From a virus, in the IMG/VR virus record IMGVR_UViG_3300047457_000243, positions 1-25,866 of that record: 25,866 nt of DNA, one strand, 5' to 3'. The translations under genes were made by a program, and so were the position numbers. Positions 7,539-16,745 of the stretch are shown piece after piece. Every line of letters begins with the position of its first letter. Within the stretch, counting starts at the first letter, position 1. The notes beneath the pieces are model-generated. The model saw only the letters and a list, made by a program, of their open reading frames with translations, made no database searches and had not been told where the DNA came from.

Positions 7539-8795
7539 ATGGCTGGTGGATCGAATCCAAGACGAGTCGCAACGCCGTCTGCTGCGCCAGCCACTGTTCC
7601 CGCGGCAGTGGTTCGCCCGGCTCCTACGCCGTTTAACAGCACGCCTGTTCGCCCGGCTCCGATGCAAGCAACTGTCATGCCGCAGCCCGCAGCGCCGACG
7701 CAGCCCGCAGCGCCGACGCAGCCCGCAGCGCCGACGCAGCCGAACATCTTCCAACAGTCGGCTGGCGCTTACACGGGCGCGATCAACGCTGCCAACGCGG
7801 CGGCGGCATTCCAGCCGCAGCAGGTTGGAACATCGTTTGGCTACAAGCCCGACGCGGTGGCCACGAATTTCGGATACACGCCAGATGCCCTGACGGCTGA
7901 GCGCGTTGGAACGACTTTCGGATATGACCCGCAACAGGTGGCTGCGCAGGCCGCTCTCGGCGGGGTCCAGCAGTATTTCAACCCGTATGAGCAACAGGTC
8001 ATTGAAGGCTCTATGGGCGACCTTGAGCGCCAGCGTATGCGGCAGATGGCTCAGATGGGCGCGCAGGCAACCGCAGCGCGTGCTTTCGGCGGGTCTCGTC
8101 AGGGCGTGGCTCAGGCGCTAACCAACGAAGCCTTTGCACAGCAAGGCGGCCAGCTTGCCTCGCAGCTTCGCGCGCAGGGCTTCCAAACGGCTCTCGGGGC
8201 GTCTCAGCAGGACGTTGCAAACCAGCTTCAGGCATCTCTTGCCAACCAAGGCGCATTCGCTCGCTCTCAGGAGTTCGGTCAATCGACCACACTTCAGGCC
8301 CAGCAGGCCAATCAGGCCGCCGCATTGCAGGCTGCACAGGCTAACCAAGCCGCACGGGCGGCGGCGGCCCAGTTCGCGCAATCACAACGCGCGCAGGCTG
8401 AACAGGCCAACCAAGCAGCCCGCGCTGCCGCCGCACAGTTCGGCCAATCGACGGGGTTGCAGGCACAGCTTGCTAACCAATCTGCTGGTCTATCGGCAGC
8501 GGGCCTGCGGGCGGGCGCTGCTGGCCAGCTTGGCGGCCTTGCTCAGCAGGGCTTCAACATGGGCCAGAGCATCACGCAACAGCAGATGCAACAAGGCGCG
8601 ATGCAGCAGGCCATCAATCAGGCTTTGATTGACGCTGCACGCGGTCAGTATGGCGGCTTCACGGGTGCGCCCGGTCAGTCGCTTAACGCTACATTGGCTG
8701 CTCTCGGCGGCGCAAATATGGGCCAGCAGACGACCTCCCAAACGCAGCGTCCGGGCCTGTTTAACTATCTGTCGCTGGGTCTGGGGGCGCTGTAA
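7539..8795 (+). CDS. Ala/Gln-rich putative ejection (internal core) protein
   Basis: This 418-aa protein starts two bases after the previous stop. Residues 1-70 are Pro/Ala-rich with three PAAPTQ units. Residues 100-130 hold three FGYxPD-like repeats. Residues 146-210 contain YFNPYEQQVIEGSMGDLERQ and ARAFGGSRQGVAQALTNEAF, a motif set I associate with phage internal or tail-core proteins. Residues 250-320 are long Gln/Ala helical repeats, including two copies of QANQAARAAAAQF 22 residues apart. The flanking transglycosylase-like and pilot-like proteins suggest a DNA-ejection apparatus. No signal peptide is present. Confidence 0.65.
   Translation: MAGGSNPRRVATPSAAPATVPAAVVRPAPTPFNSTPVRPAPMQATVMPQPAAPTQPAAPTQPAAPTQPNIFQQSAGAYTGAINAANAAAAFQPQQVGTSFGYKPDAVATNFGYTPDALTAERVGTTFGYDPQQVAAQAALGGVQQYFNPYEQQVIEGSMGDLERQRMRQMAQMGAQATAARAFGGSRQGVAQALTNEAFAQQGGQLASQLRAQGFQTALGASQQDVANQLQASLANQGAFARSQEFGQSTTLQAQQANQAAALQAAQANQAARAAAAQFAQSQRAQAEQANQAARAAAAQFGQSTGLQAQLANQSAGLSAAGLRAGAAGQLGGLAQQGFNMGQSITQQQMQQGAMQQAINQALIDAARGQYGGFTGAPGQSLNATLAALGGANMGQQTTSQTQRPGLFNYLSLGLGAL
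7681..7742 (+). repeat. Three tandem 18-bp repeats coding Pro-Ala-Ala-Pro-Thr-Gln
   Basis: Three perfect 18-bp units begin at 7681, 7699 and 7717, with a partial fourth. They lie in the proline-rich N-terminal linker of the ejection protein. Perfect nucleotide identity points to recent slippage expansion. Confidence 0.85.
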
Positions 8796-9436
8796 TGAGC
8801 GTGATGGACTACGCCAACGCGATTGCGAGCATTGAAAGCGCCGGAAGCGGCGACTACGCTGCGCTTGGCCCGGTCACGAAAAAGGGCAACAGGGCGTATG
8901 GCCGTTATCAGGTCATGGACTTCAACATTGGCCCTTGGACTGAGCAATATTATGGCCGTCGCTTGACGCCGGAAGAATTCCTCGCCAATCCGCAGGCGCA
9001 GGATGCCGTGTTTGCTGGGGCTTTCGGATCGAGTGTTCAAAAATATGGCAATCCGCAGGATGCGGCGTCTGTTTGGTTCACCGGCAAGCCCCTGTCTGAA
9101 GGTGCAAACCGTAGCGACATTCTCGGGACCACAGGAAGCGTTTACGTTGACAAGTTCAACAAGGCTCTCGGCATCGGCACCATGCCGGTAACAGCCAGCG
9201 CCACTGGCAACGCAGGCGCTTCAACCTACGATGTGCCTTTCCGTCCCGCCACGATGGACGATCCGTTCGAGGGCATGGGCCTGCTTTCTCGCTTGGCTGC
9301 ATCCCGTGGCATCGCGCAGGACGCGGAGGCATCGCCCATCGCAAACCTGTTTAATATTCTGACGCAGAAAGAAGACCCGCGTTTGGCTGCACTAGCCAAG
9401 CAGCGTGGCGGCTTCTTCGGGCTTTTGGGGGGCTAA
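8795..9436 (+). CDS. Lytic transglycosylase-like internal virion protein
   Basis: This 213-aa protein's ATG overlaps the upstream stop (TAATG). Residues 5-21 contain DYANAIASIESAGSGDY, with Glu14 as the probable catalytic acid. GRYQVM at 36-41 corresponds to the usual G-x-x-Q-I/V-M motif of SLT-type transglycosylases. ASVWFTGKPLS and VDKFNKALG near residues 89-128 complete the lysozyme-like domain. The remaining C-terminal ~80 residues look flexible. As one of four consecutive ejection-type genes, it probably opens a local hole in peptidoglycan during DNA entry. It is not the bulk lysis enzyme, because a separate endolysin lies at 17875. Confidence 0.75.
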   Translation: MSVMDYANAIASIESAGSGDYAALGPVTKKGNRAYGRYQVMDFNIGPWTEQYYGRRLTPEEFLANPQAQDAVFAGAFGSSVQKYGNPQDAASVWFTGKPLSEGANRSDILGTTGSVYVDKFNKALGIGTMPVTASATGNAGASTYDVPFRPATMDDPFEGMGLLSRLAASRGIAQDAEASPIANLFNILTQKEDPRLAALAKQRGGFFGLLGG

Positions 9437-10477
9437 ATGGCTATCACACGCGAAGACTTGATGCGCGCGGGTATCGGTACGGGCGGCATGAACCCCAACG
9501 TCATTCCCGTGCAGGACATGAGGATTGCTGGCCTGCCAGCGGCAGCCCCCATGCAAGCTGCACCGATGCCTGCGCAGGCTGCACCCCAGCGCCAAGGCTT
9601 GCTCGGTGGCTTCTTTGGGCCGCAGGGTCGTGACGCACGCGCCCGCCTTGCCATTGCTCTGGAAGGCATGACGCTGAACCCCAATCAGGCGCTGATTGGG
9701 CAGTTGCAGCAGGGCATCGAAAGCCGTGAGACAGCAGCCCAAAAGAACGCCACAGCCGCTTGGCTGCGCTCACGCGGACGTGATGATCTGGCTGCTGCAA
9801 TGGAAGGCGGCTTGCCTGCGGCTGACGCGCTAAGAATTGCTATGGAACCTGCTGACCCAATGGCGGCGATTAATCTTGAAAAAGCACAGCTTGAATTGGA
9901 TAAATTGCGCGGCCCGCAGCCCACGCTTACCGGCGATCAACTGACGGCAATCAATTCGATCCGCGACGACGTGCGCGCTGAATTGGCCCCGTTTGAGATT
10001 GTGAAGCAGGGATACGGGAACATCACAACATTTTATTCAAACCCGAATGCAACAAGCGACTACGCCCTTGCAGTCGCGTTTGCCAAGATCCTTGACCCCG
10101 GCTCAGTTGCTCGTGAAGGCGAAGTTGCGGCCGTGCAAAACGCTGGGGCGCGTATTCCTGCCCTTGGCCAAGCGTTGAGAAACGCTGTCACCGGCGAAGG
10201 TTCATTGACGCCTGAAGTGCGGCAGCAAATCGCTGAGTTGGCCACTCAAATTTATACTGAGCGTGCTTCTGCGGCTCAAACTACACTGGGAAGATATACG
10301 AAATTGGCGGAACAAGCGGGCGTGCCACCTGAGTTCATTTATTCAGGCGTTATCCCAGAGGCGCAAGCTGTTGTACCAGCAGTCGTCCCACCGTCGGCAG
10401 TTGCACTTGGGGTTGCCCAAGAGGATTGGGACTTGATGACCCAAGACGAGCGCAGAGCATTCATGGAGGGCCGATAA
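9437..10477 (+). CDS. Internal virion / ejection protein
   Basis: This 346-aa protein starts directly after the transglycosylase stop. The N-terminus is Pro/Ala/Met-rich (APMQAAPMPAQAAPQRQG). The middle is helical. Residues ~205-300 contain DYALAVAFAKILDPGSVARE, GEVAAVQNAGARIP, TPEVRQQIAELATQIYTERA and a closing LAEQAGVPPEF. That conserved block occurs in phage ejection proteins beside transglycosylase subunits. The C-terminal tail is WDLMTQDERRAFMEGR. There is no membrane segment. The assignment relies on the motif block and position. Confidence 0.65.
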   Translation: MAITREDLMRAGIGTGGMNPNVIPVQDMRIAGLPAAAPMQAAPMPAQAAPQRQGLLGGFFGPQGRDARARLAIALEGMTLNPNQALIGQLQQGIESRETAAQKNATAAWLRSRGRDDLAAAMEGGLPAADALRIAMEPADPMAAINLEKAQLELDKLRGPQPTLTGDQLTAINSIRDDVRAELAPFEIVKQGYGNITTFYSNPNATSDYALAVAFAKILDPGSVAREGEVAAVQNAGARIPALGQALRNAVTGEGSLTPEVRQQIAELATQIYTERASAAQTTLGRYTKLAEQAGVPPEFIYSGVIPEAQAVVPAVVPPSAVALGVAQEDWDLMTQDERRAFMEGR

Positions 10478-12423
10478 TGGTTGAGATGACTGAAGCCCAG
10501 CGCAAAGCCGTTGAGGCTGCACGCGCACGCCGCCAGCAGAAACAGGCCGAAGTGGAGGCTGCCCCGCGTGAGCGATTTCGCACCTCGATGCAAGGTCTGT
10601 CGCTCGGGACCGCTGATGAGATTGAGGCAGCAGCCCGCGCTGCGGCTACATCCGTTGCGTCAACGCTTGGCTTCAATGTCAATGACCGTTCGTATGAGGA
10701 CGTTCTTAACGAGATCAGGGGCAGCCTGAAATCTTACCAGCAGGCTCGCCCGCTTGAGGCGCTGGCCTATGAGGCTGGCGGCGCTGCTTTGCCAGCGCTT
10801 GCTGCTGTTGCGGCTGCTCCGTTCACAGGAGGATCGTCAACGGTTGCCGTGGCCCCCACTTTGGGACGCCTTGCTGGCCTTGGTGCGCTTGAGGGCGGCG
10901 CATATGCATTTGGAACTGGGGAGGGTGGCCTTGCGGAGCGTGCGGCTCGCGTCCCCGGCGGCGCGGTTACAGGCGCAATTAGCGGCGCGGTGGCGGGTGG
11001 TGTTACCAGAGCCGCAGGTGGTGCTGTTAATGCCCTGACCGACGCTGCACGGCGCATCGTTGGCAATCGCGGATCAAGCGTTGTTGAAAACGAAATCCAG
11101 CGTCTTGCGAAGCAAACCGGCAAGACGGCAGATGAAATCGCTGACGACGTTCTGAATGGTCGCATCATGGCCGAAAACGAGACGATCAAGGCTGCGGTTC
11201 GCGCATATCGTGCTGGTGGCGGTGAAGCTTCTACAATCATCACGCAAGCCATGACCCCGCGCCCTGCTCAAACCCGCGCGCAGGCAATGGATGAAATCCG
11301 TCAGTATCTTTCCGACGTAAACGCGCCCAGTGCATTGCGCGCGCAGCGTGCGAGTGAGGAGGCGGCTAAGGCAGCGGAACGTGCGGCCTATGCGCCATTC
11401 AAGGATATTGAGGCCCCTGAGACGGTTTCGCGGGAAGTCTTATCTGCTCTTGAAGTTGTCCCGGAAGCCATTGGAGAAGTGAACAAAATTTTCCGTGGTC
11501 TTGTTGCTACAACTCCACCGGCAAGCGGTGTCGGGCCTGCAAATGTGACATTCACTCGGCCAATTACAATGGACGAGGCGGAAAGAGTGCGCCGGGCCAT
11601 CGCAAACGCCGCAAATGTAGAATATCGCGCTGGTTATGGTGGCGCTGGAGAGGCATTTTCTGAAGCGGAAAAGGGATTGCGCGGTGTTCTTGATGTGGCG
11701 TCTCCTGACCTTGGCGCAACCAGGGCCACGGCGGCTTCTGTAAGAGGGCAAAGGGATGCTTTCGAGGCTGGTCAGACGGCGCTTTCTGGTGATGTGAACG
11801 AGAAACTCTTGGCGTTCTCAAAGATCACTGACCCGCAAAAGATTGAGGCTTATCGCGCTGGCCTGATGGCTGCGCTTGAGGCCCGTGCAGCTACTGGTTC
11901 GCGTCAAAGCATGATCCGCAATCTTGCCAACCCTGAAACGAAAGAAGGCCGCATTCTGCGTGAGGTTCTGCCGCAAGACACAATTGACGACGTGTTGAAT
12001 AAGCTTGAAACAGCCCGCGCGTCTCAGGTCACGACAGACTTTGTGCTTGGCGGAAGCCCGACGGCGGAAACAGCGATGGAAGCAGCGCGTCAAGGCATGG
12101 GCATTTCGGTTGCAGATGTGGCTGGTGTTCTTTCTGGAAGCCCGGACGCCATGATTAGCGTGGCATCAAACATCGCCTCGCGTTTTAGCCGTGATCTGAC
12201 AGACGCAGAACGCGCCCGCGTGGCTCGCATTTTGGTTTCGGAAGACCCGGACCTTGTGCGCCGCGCGATCAGCGATGAGGGTGCAATGGCAGCACTTCAG
12301 CAACGCGTTCAGGCATTGACGGCGGCTTCCGCTAAGGGCGCAGGTCGGGCCGGAACCGTGACAGGGGCGCAGCCGGGTGCTAATCTATCACAGCAGGCAA
12401 TTCGCGGCCTTCTCGCACAATAA
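10477..12423 (+). CDS. Large ejection / DNA pilot-like protein
   Basis: This 648-aa protein starts at ATG 10477, which overlaps the previous stop (TAATG). The in-frame extension to 10426 lies within the previous gene. Residues 40-56 contain LSLGTADEIEAAARAAA, followed by SYEDVLNEIRGSL. Residues 92-185 are Ala/Gly/Val-rich and include LEGGAYAFGTGEGGLAERAA, a recognisable pattern of phage pilot proteins with membrane-inserting glycine-zipper-like segments. The rest is long helical sequence. It probably crosses the host envelope with the transglycosylase-like and Ala/Gln-rich partners to form an ejection conduit. No catalytic motif is seen. Confidence 0.7.
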   Translation: MVEMTEAQRKAVEAARARRQQKQAEVEAAPRERFRTSMQGLSLGTADEIEAAARAAATSVASTLGFNVNDRSYEDVLNEIRGSLKSYQQARPLEALAYEAGGAALPALAAVAAAPFTGGSSTVAVAPTLGRLAGLGALEGGAYAFGTGEGGLAERAARVPGGAVTGAISGAVAGGVTRAAGGAVNALTDAARRIVGNRGSSVVENEIQRLAKQTGKTADEIADDVLNGRIMAENETIKAAVRAYRAGGGEASTIITQAMTPRPAQTRAQAMDEIRQYLSDVNAPSALRAQRASEEAAKAAERAAYAPFKDIEAPETVSREVLSALEVVPEAIGEVNKIFRGLVATTPPASGVGPANVTFTRPITMDEAERVRRAIANAANVEYRAGYGGAGEAFSEAEKGLRGVLDVASPDLGATRATAASVRGQRDAFEAGQTALSGDVNEKLLAFSKITDPQKIEAYRAGLMAALEARAATGSRQSMIRNLANPETKEGRILREVLPQDTIDDVLNKLETARASQVTTDFVLGGSPTAETAMEAARQGMGISVADVAGVLSGSPDAMISVASNIASRFSRDLTDAERARVARILVSEDPDLVRRAISDEGAMAALQQRVQALTAASAKGAGRAGTVTGAQPGANLSQQAIRGLLAQ

Positions 12424-12434
12424 CGGAGATACAG

Positions 12435-14537
12435 ATGCAGCCGAAACGCCTGACGGACGACGAAATCCAGAACACCATCACAACCTCCGTGCGCGAGGCC
12501 GTGGACTTCGTGGAAACCGAAGTTGCGCCAGACCGCATCAAATCGCAAAAATATTTCGACGGAAAGTCTGCGGTTGACTACGAGGAAGGCCGGTCGAAGG
12601 TCGTGGCAACCAAGGTGCGTGACACGATCCGGGCCATCAAGCCCGCGCTGATGCGTGTGTTCCTGCAATCCGACAAGCCGGTGGAGTTTATCCCGAACAC
12701 GCCGCAAGCTGTCATGGGCGCAGATCAGGCGACCAAATACGCCAAGTATGTGTTTGAGCGGAACAACGGCTTCCGTATCCTGTCGGACGTTTTCCACGAC
12801 GCGCTTATCAAAAAGGTTGGCGTGGCTAAGGTTTACTACGACGAGGTGCAGCACGTTGAGATTGACGAATACAGCGACCTGACGCCCGAACAGCTTGCTT
12901 ACATCGAAAACGACCCGGAAAGCGAAGTTCTGTCGCAGGAAGAAACGATCATTGCCGAGGCCGTGATTGACGAAATGGGCATCGAAATCCAGCCGCGCAT
13001 GGCCAGCTATAATCTGCGCGTTGCCCGCACGTCCACCAAGGGCCAGATCAAAATCCAGAGTGTTGCCCCCGAGGACTTCTTCGTGGATCGCATGGCCGTC
13101 AGCATTGACGACTGCTACGTCTGCGGCCACACCAGCGAAGCCCGCGTTGGCGATCTGGTGGCGATGGGCTTTGACTTTGAGACTGTCTACAACCTCGCGG
13201 GCGCATCTGACGGCACGGTTGATGACGAAGAAGAAATGGCCCGCCGTGGCTGGGACGACACCGACGACGATGAAAACGCCGCCGATCCGTCCATGCGGAA
13301 GGTGCAATTCACCGAAGCCTACATGAAGATGGACATTGAAGGCACGGGGGTTCCGCGCCTTTACAAGTTTATCTGCGCTGGCAACGACTACGAAATCTTG
13401 GACTACGAACTGTGCGACTACATCCCGTTCGCCATCTTCGAGGTTGACCCGGAGCCACACACTTTCTTCGGTCGCTCGCTGGCCGAGATCGTGATTGAAG
13501 ATCAGGACGCGGCAACGTCGCTTTTGCGTGGCCTTCTGGATGGTCTGGCGATGGCCAACAATCCCCGCGTGATGGCCGTTCAAAACCTTGTGAACATGGA
13601 CGACCTTCTCAATAACGAGATCGGCGGCGTGGTGCGCGTCAAGGACATCAACGCCCTGCGCGAGTTTTCCATCGGCGGCGCTGCATCGGCGGCCCTGCCA
13701 GCCCTGCAATTCTACGACGAGTCGATCCGCGCCAAGACGGGCGTGACGGGCGCGGCTATGGGCATGGATGCGGATGCGCTGCAATCTCAGACTGCCGCTG
13801 GCGTCAATGCCGCCGTGCAGGCCGCCTCGGCTGTCTCTGAGTTGATCGCCCGCAATCTGGCCGAAGGCGGTATGCGGCAGATGTTCCGTCTGATTGCCCA
13901 GATCGCTCGCGCCAATCCGAACCCGAACGAGATGATGCGGCTTGACGGCCAGTTTGTCCCGGTCGATCCGCGTTCGTGGACCAACGATCTGGATTTGGTC
14001 ACCAACGTCGGCTTGGGCAACAATCGCCGCGAGGATCGGATTGCGGCCCTGCAAATGACCATGCAGACGCAGATGCAAATCTGGCAAGCCTACGGGCCGC
14101 AGAACGGCATCGTCACGATGACCGGCATCCGCAACACGCTGGCTGACATCTTGGGCATGGCTGGCATCCACAACGCGGATCGATATTACAACCCGATGAA
14201 CCCGCGGACCGAGCAAATGCTGATGACGCAGGCCGCGCAGGCCGCGCAGGGTGATCCGTCTCAGCAGCAGCCGTCTGACCCCAATCAGGCGTTCTTGCAG
14301 GCAGAGCAGATGAAGATGTCGGCCCGCGTGCAGGCTGACATGGCCAAGACGCAGCTTGACGCCCGGCGCCTGCAAATGGAAGATGACCTGAAGCGGGACC
14401 AGATGGCTCAAGACTTGGCTTTGAAGGCCGCCGAGCTTCTCGCTAAAACCGGCGTTCAGCTTGATCTGAATGCTATCAAGCGTGAACAGCAAATGCCGAG
14501 GATGCCATTTGTCCCTAATCAAACAGCGGGCTTCTGA
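12435..14537 (+). CDS. Portal protein (P22/SU10-like)
   Basis: This 700-aa protein starts at ATG with GGAG upstream. The N-terminus contains TTSVREAVDFVETEVAPDR, QKYFDG and KVRDTIRAIKPALMRVF. It continues with VEFIPN, QATKYAKYVF, KKVGVAKVYYDE and VAPEDFFVDRMA. HTFFGRSLAEIVIEDQDAA and LLRGLLDGLAMANNPRVMA form the core portal signature. The C-terminal ~100 residues are Gln/Met-rich coiled coil, suiting a portal barrel or scaffold contact. Length and motifs match long podovirus portals. In the virion it forms the dodecameric DNA channel and packaging motor dock. The scaffold and capsid genes follow. Confidence 0.9.
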   Translation: MQPKRLTDDEIQNTITTSVREAVDFVETEVAPDRIKSQKYFDGKSAVDYEEGRSKVVATKVRDTIRAIKPALMRVFLQSDKPVEFIPNTPQAVMGADQATKYAKYVFERNNGFRILSDVFHDALIKKVGVAKVYYDEVQHVEIDEYSDLTPEQLAYIENDPESEVLSQEETIIAEAVIDEMGIEIQPRMASYNLRVARTSTKGQIKIQSVAPEDFFVDRMAVSIDDCYVCGHTSEARVGDLVAMGFDFETVYNLAGASDGTVDDEEEMARRGWDDTDDDENAADPSMRKVQFTEAYMKMDIEGTGVPRLYKFICAGNDYEILDYELCDYIPFAIFEVDPEPHTFFGRSLAEIVIEDQDAATSLLRGLLDGLAMANNPRVMAVQNLVNMDDLLNNEIGGVVRVKDINALREFSIGGAASAALPALQFYDESIRAKTGVTGAAMGMDADALQSQTAAGVNAAVQAASAVSELIARNLAEGGMRQMFRLIAQIARANPNPNEMMRLDGQFVPVDPRSWTNDLDLVTNVGLGNNRREDRIAALQMTMQTQMQIWQAYGPQNGIVTMTGIRNTLADILGMAGIHNADRYYNPMNPRTEQMLMTQAAQAAQGDPSQQQPSDPNQAFLQAEQMKMSARVQADMAKTQLDARRLQMEDDLKRDQMAQDLALKAAELLAKTGVQLDLNAIKREQQMPRMPFVPNQTAGF

Positions 14538-14757
14538 AGCCAAAACACTCCTCGCCGATCACGTTTTCCAAGCCGTGATCGGCGAAATCCGCAATGATGC
14601 AGTGGGGGTGTTTTTAGACGCAACCTGTGATATAAACAGGGTCGCGGCGGCACACGAACATGTGCGCGCCGTTCAACTCATTCTCGACGCTCTCCAAGCG
14701 CGACTAGACGCCGAGATCGTTGAGTCAAAACAGGATCGGGACCGTGCAAACGACTGA
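14509..14757 (+). CDS. Small conserved protein between portal and scaffold, TTG start
   Basis: This 82-aa protein is proposed from TTG 14509 inside the portal 3' end, with GAGGA at 14498-14502 six bases upstream. ATG 14470 would give a longer protein but lacks such a site. It begins SLIKQRASEAKTLLADHVFQ and continues AVIGEIRNDAVGVFLDA, then AHEHVRAVQLILDALQARLD and a charged tail. It is predicted to be mostly helical. It overlaps both the portal end and the scaffold start. The function is unknown. A packaging or portal-assembly accessory is possible from position only. Confidence 0.65.
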   Translation: MSLIKQRASEAKTLLADHVFQAVIGEIRNDAVGVFLDATCDINRVAAAHEHVRAVQLILDALQARLDAEIVESKQDRDRAND

Positions 14758-15709
14758 TACACTCGAAGCGGCTGTTGATAGCCTGCTTGCTCCTATGAAC
14801 GACGAACCGAAAGCCCAACCCGAAACGGCGGCAGAGGAAGATGTCGAGGACGAAACTGAAGCGGATTATGAAGGCCAAGAGGCCGATGCCGCAGACAATT
14901 CCGAGGACGACGCTGAAGAAGCCGACGCCGAGGATGATGAGGATGAGGAAAGCGAAGAAACCGACGCTCAAGAGACGCCAACGACCTTTTCTGTCAAAGT
15001 TGACGGCAAGGAAACGCAGGTCACCCTCGATGAGCTAAAGCGGTCCTATTCGGGAAATGCCTACATCCAGAAGGGAATGCAGGAGGCCGCCGCCGTCCGT
15101 AAGGAAGCTGAAAACCTCTACTACACCCTTCAAAACGAGCGACAGCAGTTTCTTGCGACGTTGGAAAGTGTGCAACAGCAAGGAATTATGAAGGCCCCGC
15201 AGGCTCCTGATATTCGAATGCTGGACAGTGATCCCATCGGATACATGCAGGAGAAGGCGAAATACGAAATCAAGGCGCAAGAGTTTCAGGCGCAGCAACG
15301 GCAACTTCACGAGCAGGCACAGCGTCAATCGGCGCTTCAAGAGCAGGCTCGTCAAGTGGAACTGCAAGAGCAGGCCCGCCGTTTGACTGAGGCCATCCCT
15401 GAGTTTGCCAACCCTGAAAAGGCGGCTGCACTCAAGGCGAACCTCGTTAGCTTTGCTTCAAAGTACGGGCTTTCGGCTGAAGAAGTGGCAAGCACAGTCG
15501 ATGCTCGCCTCGTGCAAGTCTTGTATGACGCTTATCGCTACAATCAGCTTTCAGCGGTAAAGGCTCAGGCCAAAAAGCCCGAACCCCCGCGCAACGTAAA
15601 GCCGATGCCGCGTAAGCCTGCACCTGAGAAAATCGTTCGTGATCGACAGATGAAGGCCGCAAAGAGATCAGGGAAGCCAGAGGCTTTTATTGATCTTCTT
15701 TTCCGTTAA
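14744..15709 (+). CDS. Capsid scaffolding protein
   Basis: This 321-aa protein is chosen from GTG 14744, with AGGA at 14732-14735; TTG 14720 is an alternative start. The first ~85 residues after the start are extremely acidic (runs of Asp/Glu). Then comes FSVKVDGKETQVTLDELKRS, a Gln/Glu-rich coiled coil (LHEQAQRQSALQEQARQVEL), a helical domain and a basic Pro/Lys-rich C-terminal tail. Acidic N-terminus, central coil and basic tail immediately before the major capsid gene fit podovirus scaffolds, whose basic end binds the coat. No protease motif is visible. Confidence 0.8.
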   Translation: MQTTDTLEAAVDSLLAPMNDEPKAQPETAAEEDVEDETEADYEGQEADAADNSEDDAEEADAEDDEDEESEETDAQETPTTFSVKVDGKETQVTLDELKRSYSGNAYIQKGMQEAAAVRKEAENLYYTLQNERQQFLATLESVQQQGIMKAPQAPDIRMLDSDPIGYMQEKAKYEIKAQEFQAQQRQLHEQAQRQSALQEQARQVELQEQARRLTEAIPEFANPEKAAALKANLVSFASKYGLSAEEVASTVDARLVQVLYDAYRYNQLSAVKAQAKKPEPPRNVKPMPRKPAPEKIVRDRQMKAAKRSGKPEAFIDLLFR

Positions 15710-15728
15710 ACCCTGAAAGGACGACATC

Positions 15729-16685
15729 ATGGCACAGCCAACAAATACCCTCGACTCCTACGACGTTCGCGGTATCCGCGAAGACCTTTCCGACGTGATC
15801 TATGATATTTCGCCGGAAGAAACCCCCTTCTACACCGCTTGCGCTAAGGCAAAAGCGACCAACACGCTGCACGAGTGGCAGACCGACGCACTGCGTGCTT
15901 CGGGCGATAACGCTCACATCGAAGGCGACGACACCATTGCTGAAGCACGTTCGGCCACTGTTCGCCTAAATAATCGGACGCAAATCTTCAAAAATAGCGT
16001 CGTGATCCCGGGCACCGATCAGGGTCTGAACAAAGCCGGTCGCGCACGCGAAATGGCCTATCAGGTTCTGAAGATTGCCAAAGAGCAGAAGCTGGACATC
16101 GAAAAGGCAATGTTTGCTAACCAAGCAAAAGTTGCTGGTGACAGCACGACTGCACGCCGCATGGCTGGCGTTCCGGCTTGGCTGACCACCAACACCAACT
16201 TCCAATCCGGTTCTTCGGGTGCTGACCCCACCGGCGACGGCTCCAACGCCCGCACCGACGATGGCACCCCGACTGCATTCTCGCAGACCAAGTTCGACAG
16301 CGTGATGCAGTCGATCTGGGTCTCGGGCGGCAAGCCGGACTCGGTGTACCTGTCGGCGTTCCAGATGAACCTCGCTCTGGGCTTCACTGGTAACAACAAC
16401 CAGCGTTCGAACATCACGGCTGAAGCTGAGAAGGTCATCAAGCACATGGCCGTCTACGTCACCCCGTGGGGTACTGTTGAATTCAAACCGACCCGCGAAA
16501 ACCGCGCTCGGGACGTGTTCATCATGCAGGACGACATGTGGGCTGTTGGCGTTCTGCGTGCGACCAAGAACGAAGAACTGGCCAAGACCGGCGACAACGA
16601 AAAGCGTCAGGTTGTCACCGAACTGACCTTGGTCTGCCGGAACGAGAAATCGTCGGGCGGCATCTACGACAACACCACCTCGTAA
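15729..16685 (+). CDS. Major capsid protein, SU10/DUF5309 family
   Basis: This 318-aa protein starts at ATG with AAGGA upstream. The N-terminus contains SYDVRGIREDLSDVIYDISP and EETPFYTACAKAKATNTLHEW. These are followed by EGDDTIAEARSATVRLNNRT, FKNSVVIPGTDQGLNKAGRA, REMAYQVLKIAKEQKLDIEK and RMAGVPAWLTTNTN. These are hallmark strings of the DUF5309/SU10 major capsid family, an HK97-fold coat protein. Codon use is strongly biased to preferred codons (GGC, CTG, GAC), as expected for a highly expressed gene. It ends before a strong terminator hairpin. Confidence 0.92.
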   Translation: MAQPTNTLDSYDVRGIREDLSDVIYDISPEETPFYTACAKAKATNTLHEWQTDALRASGDNAHIEGDDTIAEARSATVRLNNRTQIFKNSVVIPGTDQGLNKAGRAREMAYQVLKIAKEQKLDIEKAMFANQAKVAGDSTTARRMAGVPAWLTTNTNFQSGSSGADPTGDGSNARTDDGTPTAFSQTKFDSVMQSIWVSGGKPDSVYLSAFQMNLALGFTGNNNQRSNITAEAEKVIKHMAVYVTPWGTVEFKPTRENRARDVFIMQDDMWAVGVLRATKNEELAKTGDNEKRQVVTELTLVCRNEKSSGGIYDNTTS

Positions 16686-16692
16686 TCGTGAT

Positions 16693-16717
16693 GGGGCGGG
16701 CTTCGGCTCGCCCCTTT
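16693..16717 (+). terminator. Intrinsic terminator, UUCG tetraloop
   Basis: Nine-base-pair stem GGGGCGGGC/GCUCGCCCC (one G-U pair) closed by a C(UUCG)G tetraloop and followed by TTT. It lies 8 bp after the capsid stop. It probably reduces readthrough or fixes the 3' end of the capsid mRNA. Confidence 0.85.
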
Positions 16718-16745
16718 CCTCATCTCATGGCTGAAGGAAAATCCC

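Noticed and set aside
7681-7742. Short tandem repeats as a possible CRISPR-like array
   Set aside because: The 18-bp units are contiguous, have no spacers and encode a Pro-Ala linker in frame.
7317-7994. 225-aa open frame on the - strand with Arg/Leu/Cys repeats
   Set aside because: It mirrors the 18-bp repeats and GC-rich codons of the ejection genes; no real domain.
12309-14543. 744-aa open frame on the - strand opposite the portal gene
   Set aside because: It is an antisense shadow produced by strong codon bias in the portal. The product is His/Arg/Val-rich without family motifs, and the sense gene is certain.
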